NCBI GenBank assembly: GCA_964491915.1 | Contig: CAZBHS010000007.1 | Span: forward strand, 62,001 to 126,000 | DNA: 64,000 nt | Direction: 5' to 3' | From: JAHELQ01 sp964491915 | Lineage (GTDB): Bacteria > Acidobacteriota > Aminicenantia > UBA2199 | In this document: piece after piece, positions 43,490 through 51,099 of the stretch | How positions within the stretch are numbered: the stretch's first letter is position 1 | How the letters are laid out: each line of letters starts with the position of its first letter | The notes under the pieces: generated by a model | The model's database searches: none | What the model was told of the DNA's origin: nothing | Seen by the model: the letters and a program-made list of their open reading frames with translations, nothing else | Made by a program: the position numbers and the translations under genes

Positions 43490-45748
43490 ATGACATTGAC
43501 CAAAGTGTTTAAGTTCCAATTCTTGTTTGTTTTAGTGTTTTTGTTTGTATGTGTGGCGGCGACGCCGTTGGGCGCCGTGTCTTACGATCCGGCGGATTTT
43601 TGCGCGGCGGTTCCGCCGCAGACTGTGTCTGTCCAGATCCAGAACGGCGTGGCGGTGTTCGACACCGACCACTTTCTCGATTGCCCCGGCCGGCCGAAAA
43701 TGCCGGTTCAGGTGGTGCGGTTTTTGTTGCCTGAGGACGCGGATCTCGATTCCCTGACCTACACGTTGAAGAATGTGAAGGAACTGGATCTAGGGACCGG
43801 TTGGGAGATCGACGTGGCGCCTCCGTTCGAAGCCAGCGACGGGTCTGTCCTGGTTCCCAAGCAAATCAACCTGGTGGACGGCAAGGACAGCGCGCTCTAT
43901 TCCACCAACGCCTTTTATCCGCCGGTTTGGGCGGGGGGCATCAGGTCCGGTCACATGAGACGGTTCAAGGTGGCGCATGTCCAGATCTACCCCTATCGCT
44001 ACAATCCGGTGACCAAGGCGTTGAAGCGGATCACCTCCGCCACTCTGATGGTGAGCGTTCAACCGGATACCACTTACGTGCCGCTGAAAAACCCCAAGAC
44101 CTTCTCCTCCGCGGACGCCACATCGCTGTTTTTCCTGAAGGAAAACGCCGCCAACATGTACGCCTTTTCCAGTTCCTCCGCCTTCGACTCCTATTATCCC
44201 TCCTTTGATTCGGCTCCCACGCTAAACACCATTCTGCAAGCGAACAAGCTGCCGACGTTGCTGGCGCTTCCCTATTGGCTCAACCGCACCTACGTCATTT
44301 TGACCACCAACTATGTTGTCAGCGGCGCTCCGTCTCAAAAACTGGAACCATTCGTTTTAAGTAAAGAAGACAAGTTTTTCGATGTGACGGTGGTGACGGA
44401 AGACAAGACTTACGAGATCGTGAACAATAGTCTGCAACAGACCGGCAATCAGGGCTGGGGCGGCAATTGGGGACAGGCTGGAGCCGAGAATATCCGTAAC
44501 TGGCTCACCGCCGATATCAGCGGTGTGCCAAGGTGGGAAGCCTGGGATATCGAGCATCTACTCTTGATCGGTTGCGCCGACCCGAACGACGGCACCGTTC
44601 CCATGAAAACCACGGATCCGTTCTTCGAGATCACCAACGACGACCAACCGCTGCACAACCATAAGTTGCCGACGGATCTGTACTATTCGGAACTGACGGA
44701 AAACTGGATCTCCCCGGCGTCGGGAAAAGTGGCGCCCCTCAGTATGTTCCTCAACGCCACCTTCGACCTTTTGCCCGAAGTCTCGGTGACGAGGATTCCG
44801 GTGGCCAGTTACGGCATGAATGTCGCGGAACTGGATGATATCCTGCACAAGATCATCGCTTACTCCCAGGCGTCGCAAAGTAGCATCGGTTGGCGGCAGA
44901 ATATGCTATTACCCATGAAGCCGTACACCGCCGACTATCCTAATTGGCGAACCGGTGAAACGTTGGCGGCCCTCTGTAGCGTCACTGGGTTCAACTACCA
45001 CCGCATCTACGATGTGTTGTGCGGATACAAAATTGACCGGGAGTTTGAAGAAAAGCTGGAAGTGGCGGTGGATACGGGCGTTGTAGACCCCAGCAAGGTT
45101 GACGATTACAACAACGGATTCCTGGCGCTGAAGAGCTCCTATGCGGAGGAACCCTGGTTTTCCGCTCCCGGGAACTGGCAGGCTATCATCAATCAATTCC
45201 AGGAGTTGAACCTTGTCTACAACAACGGCCTTTTGAGTGCGCCCCAGGACGACGACGCCTACAACAATAGCGGCGCCCGCACCGCCTACAACGAGGATGT
45301 GGTGCGCGGCGCATGGTTGAACCAGGATTTCGGGTTCGTGGAGTGGTGCACGCACGGTACGCACGACAAAGCCATGTATGTGTTCGACATCAACAATAAC
45401 GGCAGCTTCCCTCTGTTGGACAATGATCACCCATCGTTTGTGTTCATGCACAGTTGCCTCAACGGATTTGTGGACGAATCGTGGCATATGGGGCACAGTA
45501 TCGCCTATGAGCTGCTCCACCACGGAGCCATCGGAACCATCGCCGCCTCTAAAATTATTTTCGTCCAGGATCAAAACAATATAGAGATCTCGTGGGTCGT
45601 TCGCATGGTGCTTGACCAGTTGGAGCTAGGCGCCGCCAGAACCTTTACAGTGGCGCAAATCTACGCCATCGACAGCGACCACAAACTCTTCGCCTTCAAT
45701 CCCTACGGCGATTCCACCGTCGGCCTCTTTACCCGCGGCCCCAAATAG
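43490..45748 (+). CDS. C25-like secreted cysteine peptidase, copy 3 of 3
   Basis: 752 residues, most diverged of the three, yet colinear. The signal ends near LGAVSYDP; the dyad is His622 in CTHGTH and Cys656 in HSCLNG, still 34 apart. The third position of codons is GC-richer than in copy 1. The downstream hairpin terminates the array. All three keep the same ribosome-site layout (a poly-A stretch, then GGAG and a CTTTG spacer), so the intergenic piece was duplicated with the gene. Such peptidases could supply the peptides imported by the OPT transporter. Confidence 0.82.
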   Translation: MTLTKVFKFQFLFVLVFLFVCVAATPLGAVSYDPADFCAAVPPQTVSVQIQNGVAVFDTDHFLDCPGRPKMPVQVVRFLLPEDADLDSLTYTLKNVKELDLGTGWEIDVAPPFEASDGSVLVPKQINLVDGKDSALYSTNAFYPPVWAGGIRSGHMRRFKVAHVQIYPYRYNPVTKALKRITSATLMVSVQPDTTYVPLKNPKTFSSADATSLFFLKENAANMYAFSSSSAFDSYYPSFDSAPTLNTILQANKLPTLLALPYWLNRTYVILTTNYVVSGAPSQKLEPFVLSKEDKFFDVTVVTEDKTYEIVNNSLQQTGNQGWGGNWGQAGAENIRNWLTADISGVPRWEAWDIEHLLLIGCADPNDGTVPMKTTDPFFEITNDDQPLHNHKLPTDLYYSELTENWISPASGKVAPLSMFLNATFDLLPEVSVTRIPVASYGMNVAELDDILHKIIAYSQASQSSIGWRQNMLLPMKPYTADYPNWRTGETLAALCSVTGFNYHRIYDVLCGYKIDREFEEKLEVAVDTGVVDPSKVDDYNNGFLALKSSYAEEPWFSAPGNWQAIINQFQELNLVYNNGLLSAPQDDDAYNNSGARTAYNEDVVRGAWLNQDFGFVEWCTHGTHDKAMYVFDINNNGSFPLLDNDHPSFVFMHSCLNGFVDESWHMGHSIAYELLHHGAIGTIAASKIIFVQDQNNIEISWVVRMVLDQLELGAARTFTVAQIYAIDSDHKLFAFNPYGDSTVGLFTRGPK

Positions 45749-45764
45749 AAATTTTACATCAAAC

Positions 45765-45795
45765 AAGGAACGCGACCCCGCGTTCCTTGTTTTTT
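45765..45795 (+). terminator. Terminator of the C25-like peptidase array
   Basis: Perfect 10-bp stem AAGGAACGCG/CGCGTTCCTT with a 4-nt loop, followed by G and six Ts. Confidence 0.9.
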
Positions 45796-45831
45796 CTATT
45801 ATGCTTTAATTTCTCTATGGTTGTGGGTTTC

Positions 45832-46091
45832 TTAATCTACTTTTCGAGATATCTCTTCAATTAGTTTTAGGTCATAGTATAAATTTCGTTGAATCAGCAT
45901 TTCTGCGTGTTTCCTGAAGCTATCGATCCATTCCCTTCTTTTTTGCCTCTGCTAAAATTCCTAATGTCCCCTTAATCTTCAAGCCAAGGTTGGATGCAAT
46001 TTTTCTTCCCTCTATATATTCAGGAATGAAGCAATTCGAGTTTTTTTATGGAGGAGAGTGCGATAAGTGGGGTGGTGTTTGAAATTACTTT
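45832..46091 (-). pseudogene. Decayed DUF3368 (PIN-like) toxin gene
   Basis: Reading leftwards, three pieces of a DUF3368 protein survive. First the N-terminal KVISNTTPLIALSSIKKLELL without a start codon, then, after a stop and a large internal deletion, YIEGRKIASNLGLKIKGTLG and AEAKKKG. A frameshift follows, then SFRKHAEMLIQRNLYYD up to a TAA at 45832. Intact members are ~155-165 residues, so about half the gene is missing. It lies directly behind the UPF0175 antitoxin gene, the normal partner order. It cannot encode a working toxin. Confidence 0.82.
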
Positions 46092-46341
46092 AAATTTCTT
46101 GAAGTTCATGTTCCAATTCTTTTTCAGTAAACTCAAACATCGGAATTTTATGAGCTCCAGCTAATTGGAGAAAACTCACTCTTGAGATCCCTATGAGTCT
46201 GGCGGCTGTACCACTAGTTATTCGGCCATGTGAATAGAGATGTAATGCGACAAGCTCTGCCATCTCTCTCTCAAATAAATCCTCTCTTGTGTGAATGGTA
46301 AGTTCAGGGATTTTATCTTTGAGTATTTCTAGAAAAGTCGT
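46090..46341 (-). CDS. UPF0175-family antitoxin-like protein with probable ACG start
   Basis: 83 codons, TTFLEILKDKIPELTIHTRE onward, including EREMAELVALHLYSHGRITS and AARLIGISRVSFLQLAG, the UPF0175 helix-turn-helix core. A TAA five codons before the start rules out an upstream beginning. The only codon at the right distance (5 nt) from the strong AAGAGGAGG site is ACG at 46341. The first in-frame ATG would remove the first 26 residues. Either ACG is used inefficiently or an ATG mutated to ACG. The promoter (46358-46386) is intact, while the partner toxin is dead. The protein may therefore be a relic whose expression is falling. Confidence 0.6.
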   Translation of the reverse strand, partial: TTFLEILKDKIPELTIHTREDLFEREMAELVALHLYSHGRITSGTAARLIGISRVSFLQLAGAHKIPMFEFTEKELEHELQEI

Positions 46342-46357
46342 TCGTTCCTCCTCTTAA

Positions 46358-46386
46358 ACTATAATGAATAATTAGCGATAAAACAA
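46358..46386 (-). promoter_or_regulatory. Promoter of the UPF0175 gene
   Basis: Minus strand: TTGTTT (46386-46381), 17 bp, TATAGT (46363-46358), just upstream of the AAGAGGAGG ribosome site. Confidence 0.6.
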
Positions 46387-46396
46387 CCATTGTATC

Positions 46397-47230
46397 TCAA
46401 AAAAGTGGTTTTTTTAATTTTTTACGTTCTTTTAGGAGGGGGCCGGTCATTTGGGTGTGGAGGAGGTGGAGGGTTGCCCAGATGATTTGCCGGCGGGGGG
46501 TGGAGAGGTCGGGGAGGAGGTTTAACTCGGTTGCCAGCCGTTTGAGTGAATGCGGTTGAAGGTAGCAGGAGAGGTCGATGTGAGGCTCGGGTTCTAGTTT
46601 GGTGGCTGGGCAATAGGATTGAACCGACAGTCCCATTGAATGGAAGATGGCGGTTGAGCAGGGAGATGTTTCCGGGGAGAGGATGGCGATGACCCGATCG
46701 ATGCCGTCCCGCTTCATGGCGCGGGCAAGAAGCATCGTCGCCACCGGAAGCAATGAGTCGAACGGCGCTTCGACCGCCGAAACCGTGTCGGGGAACGCGG
46801 CGATGAGGCGAGTCTCGCTGGAGTCGATCCTCTTCAGAGTGGGATGCTCCATTGACTGGAGAAATGTGGAAGGAGCATAGGCTAAGATGTGATCCAGCTC
46901 CTTTCTTCGTAATACAGATAGGATGGGGGAGGGGATCGGGTTGGACAGAACCGCTATTCCCCGTCGGTCTTCCGGCTTTGATAATTGGAGGAGAGCCTCG
47001 TTGAGGCTGTCGAGTGAATCGGGCGGAGGATCGGGATCGTGTTTGCCGATGCCGGCGAAGAATGTCCTGCCTGGAGGTAAGGAATTCTTCAATAGTAGCC
47101 GGACCGATTCGGCGTCCAGGCGGCGGGGGAAGGTTGGGTCGGCGAGAAAAATCGAACGGATTGTCGGCCCTTGGCCTAGTCCGTCCCTACGGTAACATAT
47201 GGTTTCTTTATTGTTGATTGAATACGTCAT
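46397..47230 (-). CDS. Unrecognised protein, third gene of the tatD-tcdA unit
   Basis: 277 residues, no signal peptide or transmembrane helix. The first 23 nt overlap tcdA, so it is cotranslated with it. I do not recognise the family. The middle (LPVATMLLARAMKRDGIDRVIAILSPETSPCSTAIFHSMGLSVQSYCP) has the feel of a GNAT acyltransferase or N-acyl-amino-acid-synthase end region, with an IFHSMGL turn like the FYxxxGF of GNATs. This is only a resemblance. The C-terminus is basic (LLKERKKLKKPLF). Tight coupling to a tRNA-modification gene is the only functional hint. Confidence 0.65.
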   Translation of the reverse strand: MTYSINNKETICYRRDGLGQGPTIRSIFLADPTFPRRLDAESVRLLLKNSLPPGRTFFAGIGKHDPDPPPDSLDSLNEALLQLSKPEDRRGIAVLSNPIPSPILSVLRRKELDHILAYAPSTFLQSMEHPTLKRIDSSETRLIAAFPDTVSAVEAPFDSLLPVATMLLARAMKRDGIDRVIAILSPETSPCSTAIFHSMGLSVQSYCPATKLEPEPHIDLSCYLQPHSLKRLATELNLLPDLSTPRRQIIWATLHLLHTQMTGPLLKERKKLKKPLF

Positions 47231-47990
47231 TTATTTTGATGGTTTGCTGCCAATGCCGGCCCAGCAAACTTTTTAACGCCTCAGCCGCCGCCATGTAACC
47301 AAAAATACCGGTAATGTACGAGATACTGCCGATGGTGTTGCGCTGCCTTCCCCGGTCGTAAAAAGGCTCCTCTTCGTCTTCCGGGGGGACCATCGCGTGG
47401 ATGGGCGTTTCGGTGGAGTAGACACAGGGAAAATTGCCCTGTACTCCCTGGCGGCGCAAAAATTTTCGCATTCTACCGGCCAGGGGGCAGACCTTGGTTT
47501 CCCAGATATCATCGACTGTGACGGCCAGGGGATCGGTACGAAGCGCCGCTCCCATACTGGAGACCAAAGGAATCTGTTGACGCACCAGAAGGGATACCAG
47601 CGTCAACTTCGGGCTGAAGCTGTCGATGGCGTCCACCACCAGGTCTGTCGGCTGCTTGAACAATTCGTGAAAGGTGTCGTGGTGGAAGAATGATTCGTGG
47701 GTCTCCACCTTTAAATCGGGATTGATATCCAGCAAGCGTTGGCGGGCCGCCGTAGCCTTGGCCATGCCGGTGGTGGAGTCGAGGGCCAATAGTTGCCGGT
47801 TGATATTGCTCTCCTGGATGACGTCGAAGTCCACCAGACGGATGGCGCCGGTGCCGTAGCGCACCATCGCTTCAGCGGCGTGATAACCGACGGCTCCAAG
47901 CCCCACCACTGTGACGTGGGATGATGCGAGCCTCTCGTATGCATTGTCTCCTAAGAGAAGCGCCGTTCGTTTAAAACGTTCGGGAATCAT
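47208..47990 (-). CDS. tcdA: tRNA threonylcarbamoyladenosine dehydratase TcdA
   Basis: E1/ThiF-like enzyme of 260 residues that cyclises t6A37 to ct6A in ANN-decoding tRNAs using ATP. The nucleotide-binding GLGAVGYHAAEAMVRYGTGAIRLVDFD (residues ~31-57), INRQLLALDSTTGMAKA and VDAIDSFSPKLTLV fit, and the PCVYSTE motif is specific for the TcdA/YgdL branch as opposed to ThiF or MoeB. The catalytic-type Cys in WETKVCPLA is present. The start overlaps the tatD end by 20 nt. Confidence 0.9.
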   Translation of the reverse strand: MIPERFKRTALLLGDNAYERLASSHVTVVGLGAVGYHAAEAMVRYGTGAIRLVDFDVIQESNINRQLLALDSTTGMAKATAARQRLLDINPDLKVETHESFFHHDTFHELFKQPTDLVVDAIDSFSPKLTLVSLLVRQQIPLVSSMGAALRTDPLAVTVDDIWETKVCPLAGRMRKFLRRQGVQGNFPCVYSTETPIHAMVPPEDEEEPFYDRGRQRNTIGSISYITGIFGYMAAAEALKSLLGRHWQQTIKINDVFNQQ

Positions 47991-48801
47991 GTGATTGTAT
48001 GTCCTTGAAGTCGAAGTGTTGGTTTAGGTCGCCGAGAAAGGCGAGAGCGTTGTTCCAGGTCAGCGTCGCCAGTTCGGCTTCGTCCATATTTAGAAGCCCG
48101 GCTGCCTGTTTCAGGACCAACGGAAGATTGGCCGGTTGGTTGGGGATTGTTTTATCCACCTTCCCGTCTATCTGCGGCGGGATGTCGGGGGAATCGGTTT
48201 CCAGAAGCAATCGCTCCGGTGGGACTCTCACGATGGAGGCGCGCAATTTTTTGCTGTTGTCGCGGGTGATGGCGGCGGTGAAGGAGAAATAGCATCCCAA
48301 CGCCGCCAACGTCTCGATTTGTTCCGGCCCTCCGCTATAGGCGTGCAATTGGACGGCTACATCTGAATTGCGGTAATTTTTCAGAACCGGAATGAGATGA
48401 TGCCAGGCTTTGAGGCAATGGACGCTCACCGGCCGTTGGAGTTCCGCCGCCACTTCCATGTGCCGTTCAAACGCCCGCAATTGGAGATCCAGGGATTTTT
48501 TTCTGAACATCAAGTCCAGACCGGTCTCTCCCACCACTGAGGGGGTGAGGAGGAGGTACTCTTTCAACCGGTCGAACCAATCCGCCGGCGCTTGCTTCAC
48601 ATACCAGGGATGAAGTCCGAATGCCGGGACAACGTCCGGCCAGTTGCGGCTGATTTCCAAAACATCCTGCCAATCTTCCACCATGCTGCCGCAGCACAAA
48701 TACCCCTGGACTCCGGCCTCAAAGGCGCGTCGCATCAGATCGTCTATGTTTTGGTAAATGCGTTTGTCTTGTAAATGGAGGTGGGTGTCGAATAAAGGCA
48801 T
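47971..48801 (-). CDS. TatD-family metal-dependent hydrolase
   Basis: 276 residues from the ATG at 48801, which has GAGGA in place; 19 residues of upstream frame are not needed. TIM-barrel amidohydrolase: FDTHLHL (metal ligands HxH), GLHPWYV, VGETGLDL (Glu ligand), VSVHCLKA (His), LHAYSG (His) and LLETDSPD (Asp). TatD enzymes are 3'-5' DNases/RNases or D-Tyr-tRNA deacylase-like. Unlike E. coli TatD it is not near twin-arginine translocation genes. It heads the tatD-tcdA-unknown operon with its own promoter. Confidence 0.88.
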   Translation of the reverse strand: MPLFDTHLHLQDKRIYQNIDDLMRRAFEAGVQGYLCCGSMVEDWQDVLEISRNWPDVVPAFGLHPWYVKQAPADWFDRLKEYLLLTPSVVGETGLDLMFRKKSLDLQLRAFERHMEVAAELQRPVSVHCLKAWHHLIPVLKNYRNSDVAVQLHAYSGGPEQIETLAALGCYFSFTAAITRDNSKKLRASIVRVPPERLLLETDSPDIPPQIDGKVDKTIPNQPANLPLVLKQAAGLLNMDEAELATLTWNNALAFLGDLNQHFDFKDIQSHDSRTF

Positions 48802-48830
48802 GTTTCGTTCCTCACAAAATGGAAATGTAA

Positions 48831-48858
48831 TTATTACAGGTAAATTTTTCCCTGTCAA
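48831..48858 (-). promoter_or_regulatory. Promoter of the tatD operon
   Basis: Minus strand: TTGACA (48858-48853), 16 bp, TAATAA (48836-48831), about 30 nt ahead of the ATG. Confidence 0.65.
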
Positions 48859-48911
48859 GAAGCTAAATTTCTGAGCGCTCTAAACTAGGTAGATTTTGTG
48901 AAAATTCAATG

Positions 48912-48951
48912 TTAACGAAATCTTTACAATTAGGTAGCGAAAGTGTATAAT
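48912..48951 (+). promoter_or_regulatory. Distal pst promoter with partial Pho box
   Basis: TTAACG (48912) and TTTACA (48923) are 11 bp apart, as in a PhoB half-site pair. The second hexamer is also a good -35, 17 bp from a perfect TATAAT at 48946-48951. It may give basal transcription of pstS with a ~140-nt leader. Confidence 0.55.
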
Positions 48952-48999
48952 TCGGTTAGATGAAGATTTATAGGGGAAATGAGGGTTCTTGACGGAAAA

Positions 49000-49042
49000 T
49001 TAACATTAGCTTTATCCTGGCTTAACAGAGAAAAATGATACT
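49000..49042 (+). promoter_or_regulatory. Pho box and phosphate-regulated promoter of pstS
   Basis: TTAACA (49000), TTTATC (49011) and TTAACA (49022) repeat with an exact 11-bp period. The last ends 9 bp before GATACT (49037-49042), replacing a normal -35. This is the classic architecture of a PhoB/PhoP-activated promoter, and it is repeated before the porin at 57615. Confidence 0.85.
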
Positions 49043-49090
49043 ATAGCCTCAGTTTTGGGGGCAACCCCTGAATCTATTAGGAGGAAAATA

Positions 49091-49915
49091 ATGAGATTAT
49101 TCTTGGGTCTTTTAGTATCAATGGTGTTAGTTCTAAATGTGCCGCCTCTGGTGGCGAAGGAAAAAATCGTAATTGACGGTTCCACCACCGTGGGGCCCAT
49201 CGCCAAGGCGTTCGCAGAATATTATATGGGTCAGAATCCCGGCGTAAATATCACGGTCAGCGAATCCGGTAGCGGTAACGGCGCCAAAAGCTTGATCAAC
49301 AATGCCTGCCAGGTGGCGGATATGTCCCGTTTCATGAAAGCCAAAGAATTTAAAGCCGCCGTGGAAAAGGGAATCAATCCGGTGGCCCACGTCGTTGCCC
49401 TCGACGGTATCGCCATTGTACTGCATCCCTCCAATCCGGTCAAAGAATTGACTGTCCAGCAGGTTAGAGATATCTATCTTGGCAAATACAAAAACTGGAA
49501 AGAGCTGGGCGGTCCAGACAAAAGGATTGTCATGATCTCCAGGGACACCAATTCCGGTACGTTCGAAACCTTCGAAAATCTGGTTATGAAAAAACAGAAG
49601 ATCGCTGAAGGTTGCGAATATGTCGGCAGCAACGGCGCCATCCGCGGCAGAGTCCAGAGCACCCCGGCAGCCGTCGGTTACCTGGGCTTGGGATTCCTCG
49701 ACAGGTCCGTCAAAGGTTTGAAAATCGACGGCGTTTATCCCACCTCCCGGACCATTGCCGGCGGTAAGTATCCTATCGCCCGTCCGCTTTACATGTTCAC
49801 CAACGGATATCCCAAAATGGGTTCCCACCTGTACCGGTTCGTCACCATCCACCTGACCAGGGAAGGCCAGGAAATCGTAAAAAGAATCGGATTTGTTCCT
49901 GTAACCGAATATTAA
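49091..49915 (+). CDS. pstS: Phosphate-binding protein PstS
   Basis: Periplasmic phosphate receptor of the high-affinity ABC importer. 274 residues; ATG 49091 follows TAGGAGGAAA and opens a signal peptide ending near PPLVAK. Phosphate-pocket motifs: VIDGSTTVGPIAKAFAEYY, SESGSGNGAKSLIN and SRDTNSGTFETFENLV. The form is that of the shorter PstS proteins found in diderm anaerobes. It heads pstSCAB-phoU-phoBR and is preceded by a clear Pho box. Confidence 0.95.
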   Translation: MRLFLGLLVSMVLVLNVPPLVAKEKIVIDGSTTVGPIAKAFAEYYMGQNPGVNITVSESGSGNGAKSLINNACQVADMSRFMKAKEFKAAVEKGINPVAHVVALDGIAIVLHPSNPVKELTVQQVRDIYLGKYKNWKELGGPDKRIVMISRDTNSGTFETFENLVMKKQKIAEGCEYVGSNGAIRGRVQSTPAAVGYLGLGFLDRSVKGLKIDGVYPTSRTIAGGKYPIARPLYMFTNGYPKMGSHLYRFVTIHLTREGQEIVKRIGFVPVTEY

Positions 49916-49962
49916 TGGCTTCCCATTCCTGATTTTGGAGCAAAGAGCCGGGAAAATTAGCC

Positions 49963-51099
49963 GTGAATAACGAGACAAAAAAGAGTATTATAATAAGCAA
50001 AGGAACCAGCCGCATGAGGCGGTTGGTTTCTTTTTCCATCGAGGGATTCTTATTTTTGGTTACGTCGATGTCCGCGATGGCGGTATTGTTCATTATTCTT
50101 TACATCGCCAGGGACGCGTTGCCGTTTTTCCAATTGCGGGGCATCGGGGAATTTTTCACCAGTATTCGATGGTATCCTTCGGGAGATCCCGCGGAATTCG
50201 GATCTCTGGCAATTATTTTCGGCAGCGCGATGGTTACGTTCTTGTCCACCCTATTGGCTGTGCCGCTGGCCATTGCGTCCTCAGTCAGTTTGAGCGATAT
50301 CCTGCCCTTTTCGGTGCGGCAAGCGGTGAAGCCGGTGATCGAGATCATCGCCGCGATCCCTTCTGTTGCCTACGGTTTTTTCGCGTTGGTGGTATTCGCC
50401 CCGATTTTGCAAGAGCGAGGGGGTCATCTGTTGGGGATCTTGGTATGGCTATTCGGCCTTCCTATCGGCACCATCCTGATTTTTGCCCTTAGCGACGTCG
50501 TGTCGGACCGGTTGGACAAAGCCAAATTGCGAATGGTTATTTTTTTTGTTTTAGAACTATTGCTTTTCGCCGGATTGTATAGACTTTTCAGCATTTTTAA
50601 CGGCATCGCCATTTCCAGCGGTACCAACGCGTTGAACGTTTCGGTGATTCTGGCCATCATGGCCCTCCCCACCATCGTCAGTGTGGCGGAAGATTCATTG
50701 CAAGCGGTGGGCCGCGAGTTGCGGGAAGGGAGTTACGCCCTGGGCGCCACCCGCACCGAGACAATCTTCAAGGTGGTGATTCCCGCCGCCAAATCCGGTA
50801 TCATCGCCGCCGTCATTTTAGGGGTGATGCGGGCCGTCGGCGAAACCATGGTGGTGTGGATGGCCTCTGGAAACGCGGCCCAAGTGCCGGAGCCCTGGTT
50901 CGATATTTTCCAGCCCATCCGCACCCTCACCGCCACCATTGCCGGCGATATGGGAGAAGCGGATCATGTGACGGGATCGGCCCGGTACCATGTGTTGTTC
51001 GCCATGGCGTCGTTCTTGTTGATGTTTTCATTTATCAGTAATTTTATCAGTGAGTGGATCGTGGTACGGTCCAGGAAAAAATGGGGGACAGGCTCATGA
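49963..51099 (+). CDS. pstC: Phosphate ABC transporter permease PstC
   Basis: 378-residue inner-membrane permease with six main helices after a charged N-terminus. AAIPSVAYGFFALVV and the EAA-type loop ELREGSYALGATRTETIFKVVIPAAKSGI, which contacts PstB, are diagnostic. A ~35-residue segment between helices 3 and 4 (SDRLDKAKLRMVIFF...) is longer than usual. The start is a GTG without an obvious ribosome site, 47 nt after pstS. Its TGA overlaps the pstA ATG (ATGA). Confidence 0.93.
   Translation: MNNETKKSIIISKGTSRMRRLVSFSIEGFLFLVTSMSAMAVLFIILYIARDALPFFQLRGIGEFFTSIRWYPSGDPAEFGSLAIIFGSAMVTFLSTLLAVPLAIASSVSLSDILPFSVRQAVKPVIEIIAAIPSVAYGFFALVVFAPILQERGGHLLGILVWLFGLPIGTILIFALSDVVSDRLDKAKLRMVIFFVLELLLFAGLYRLFSIFNGIAISSGTNALNVSVILAIMALPTIVSVAEDSLQAVGRELREGSYALGATRTETIFKVVIPAAKSGIIAAVILGVMRAVGETMVVWMASGNAAQVPEPWFDIFQPIRTLTATIAGDMGEADHVTGSARYHVLFAMASFLLMFSFISNFISEWIVVRSRKKWGTGS

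Noticed and set aside
46397..47230. Assignment of the tcdA-linked protein as a GNAT acetyltransferase
   Set aside because: Only a short stretch resembles a GNAT end; the acetyl-CoA pyrophosphate-binding signature is not visible.
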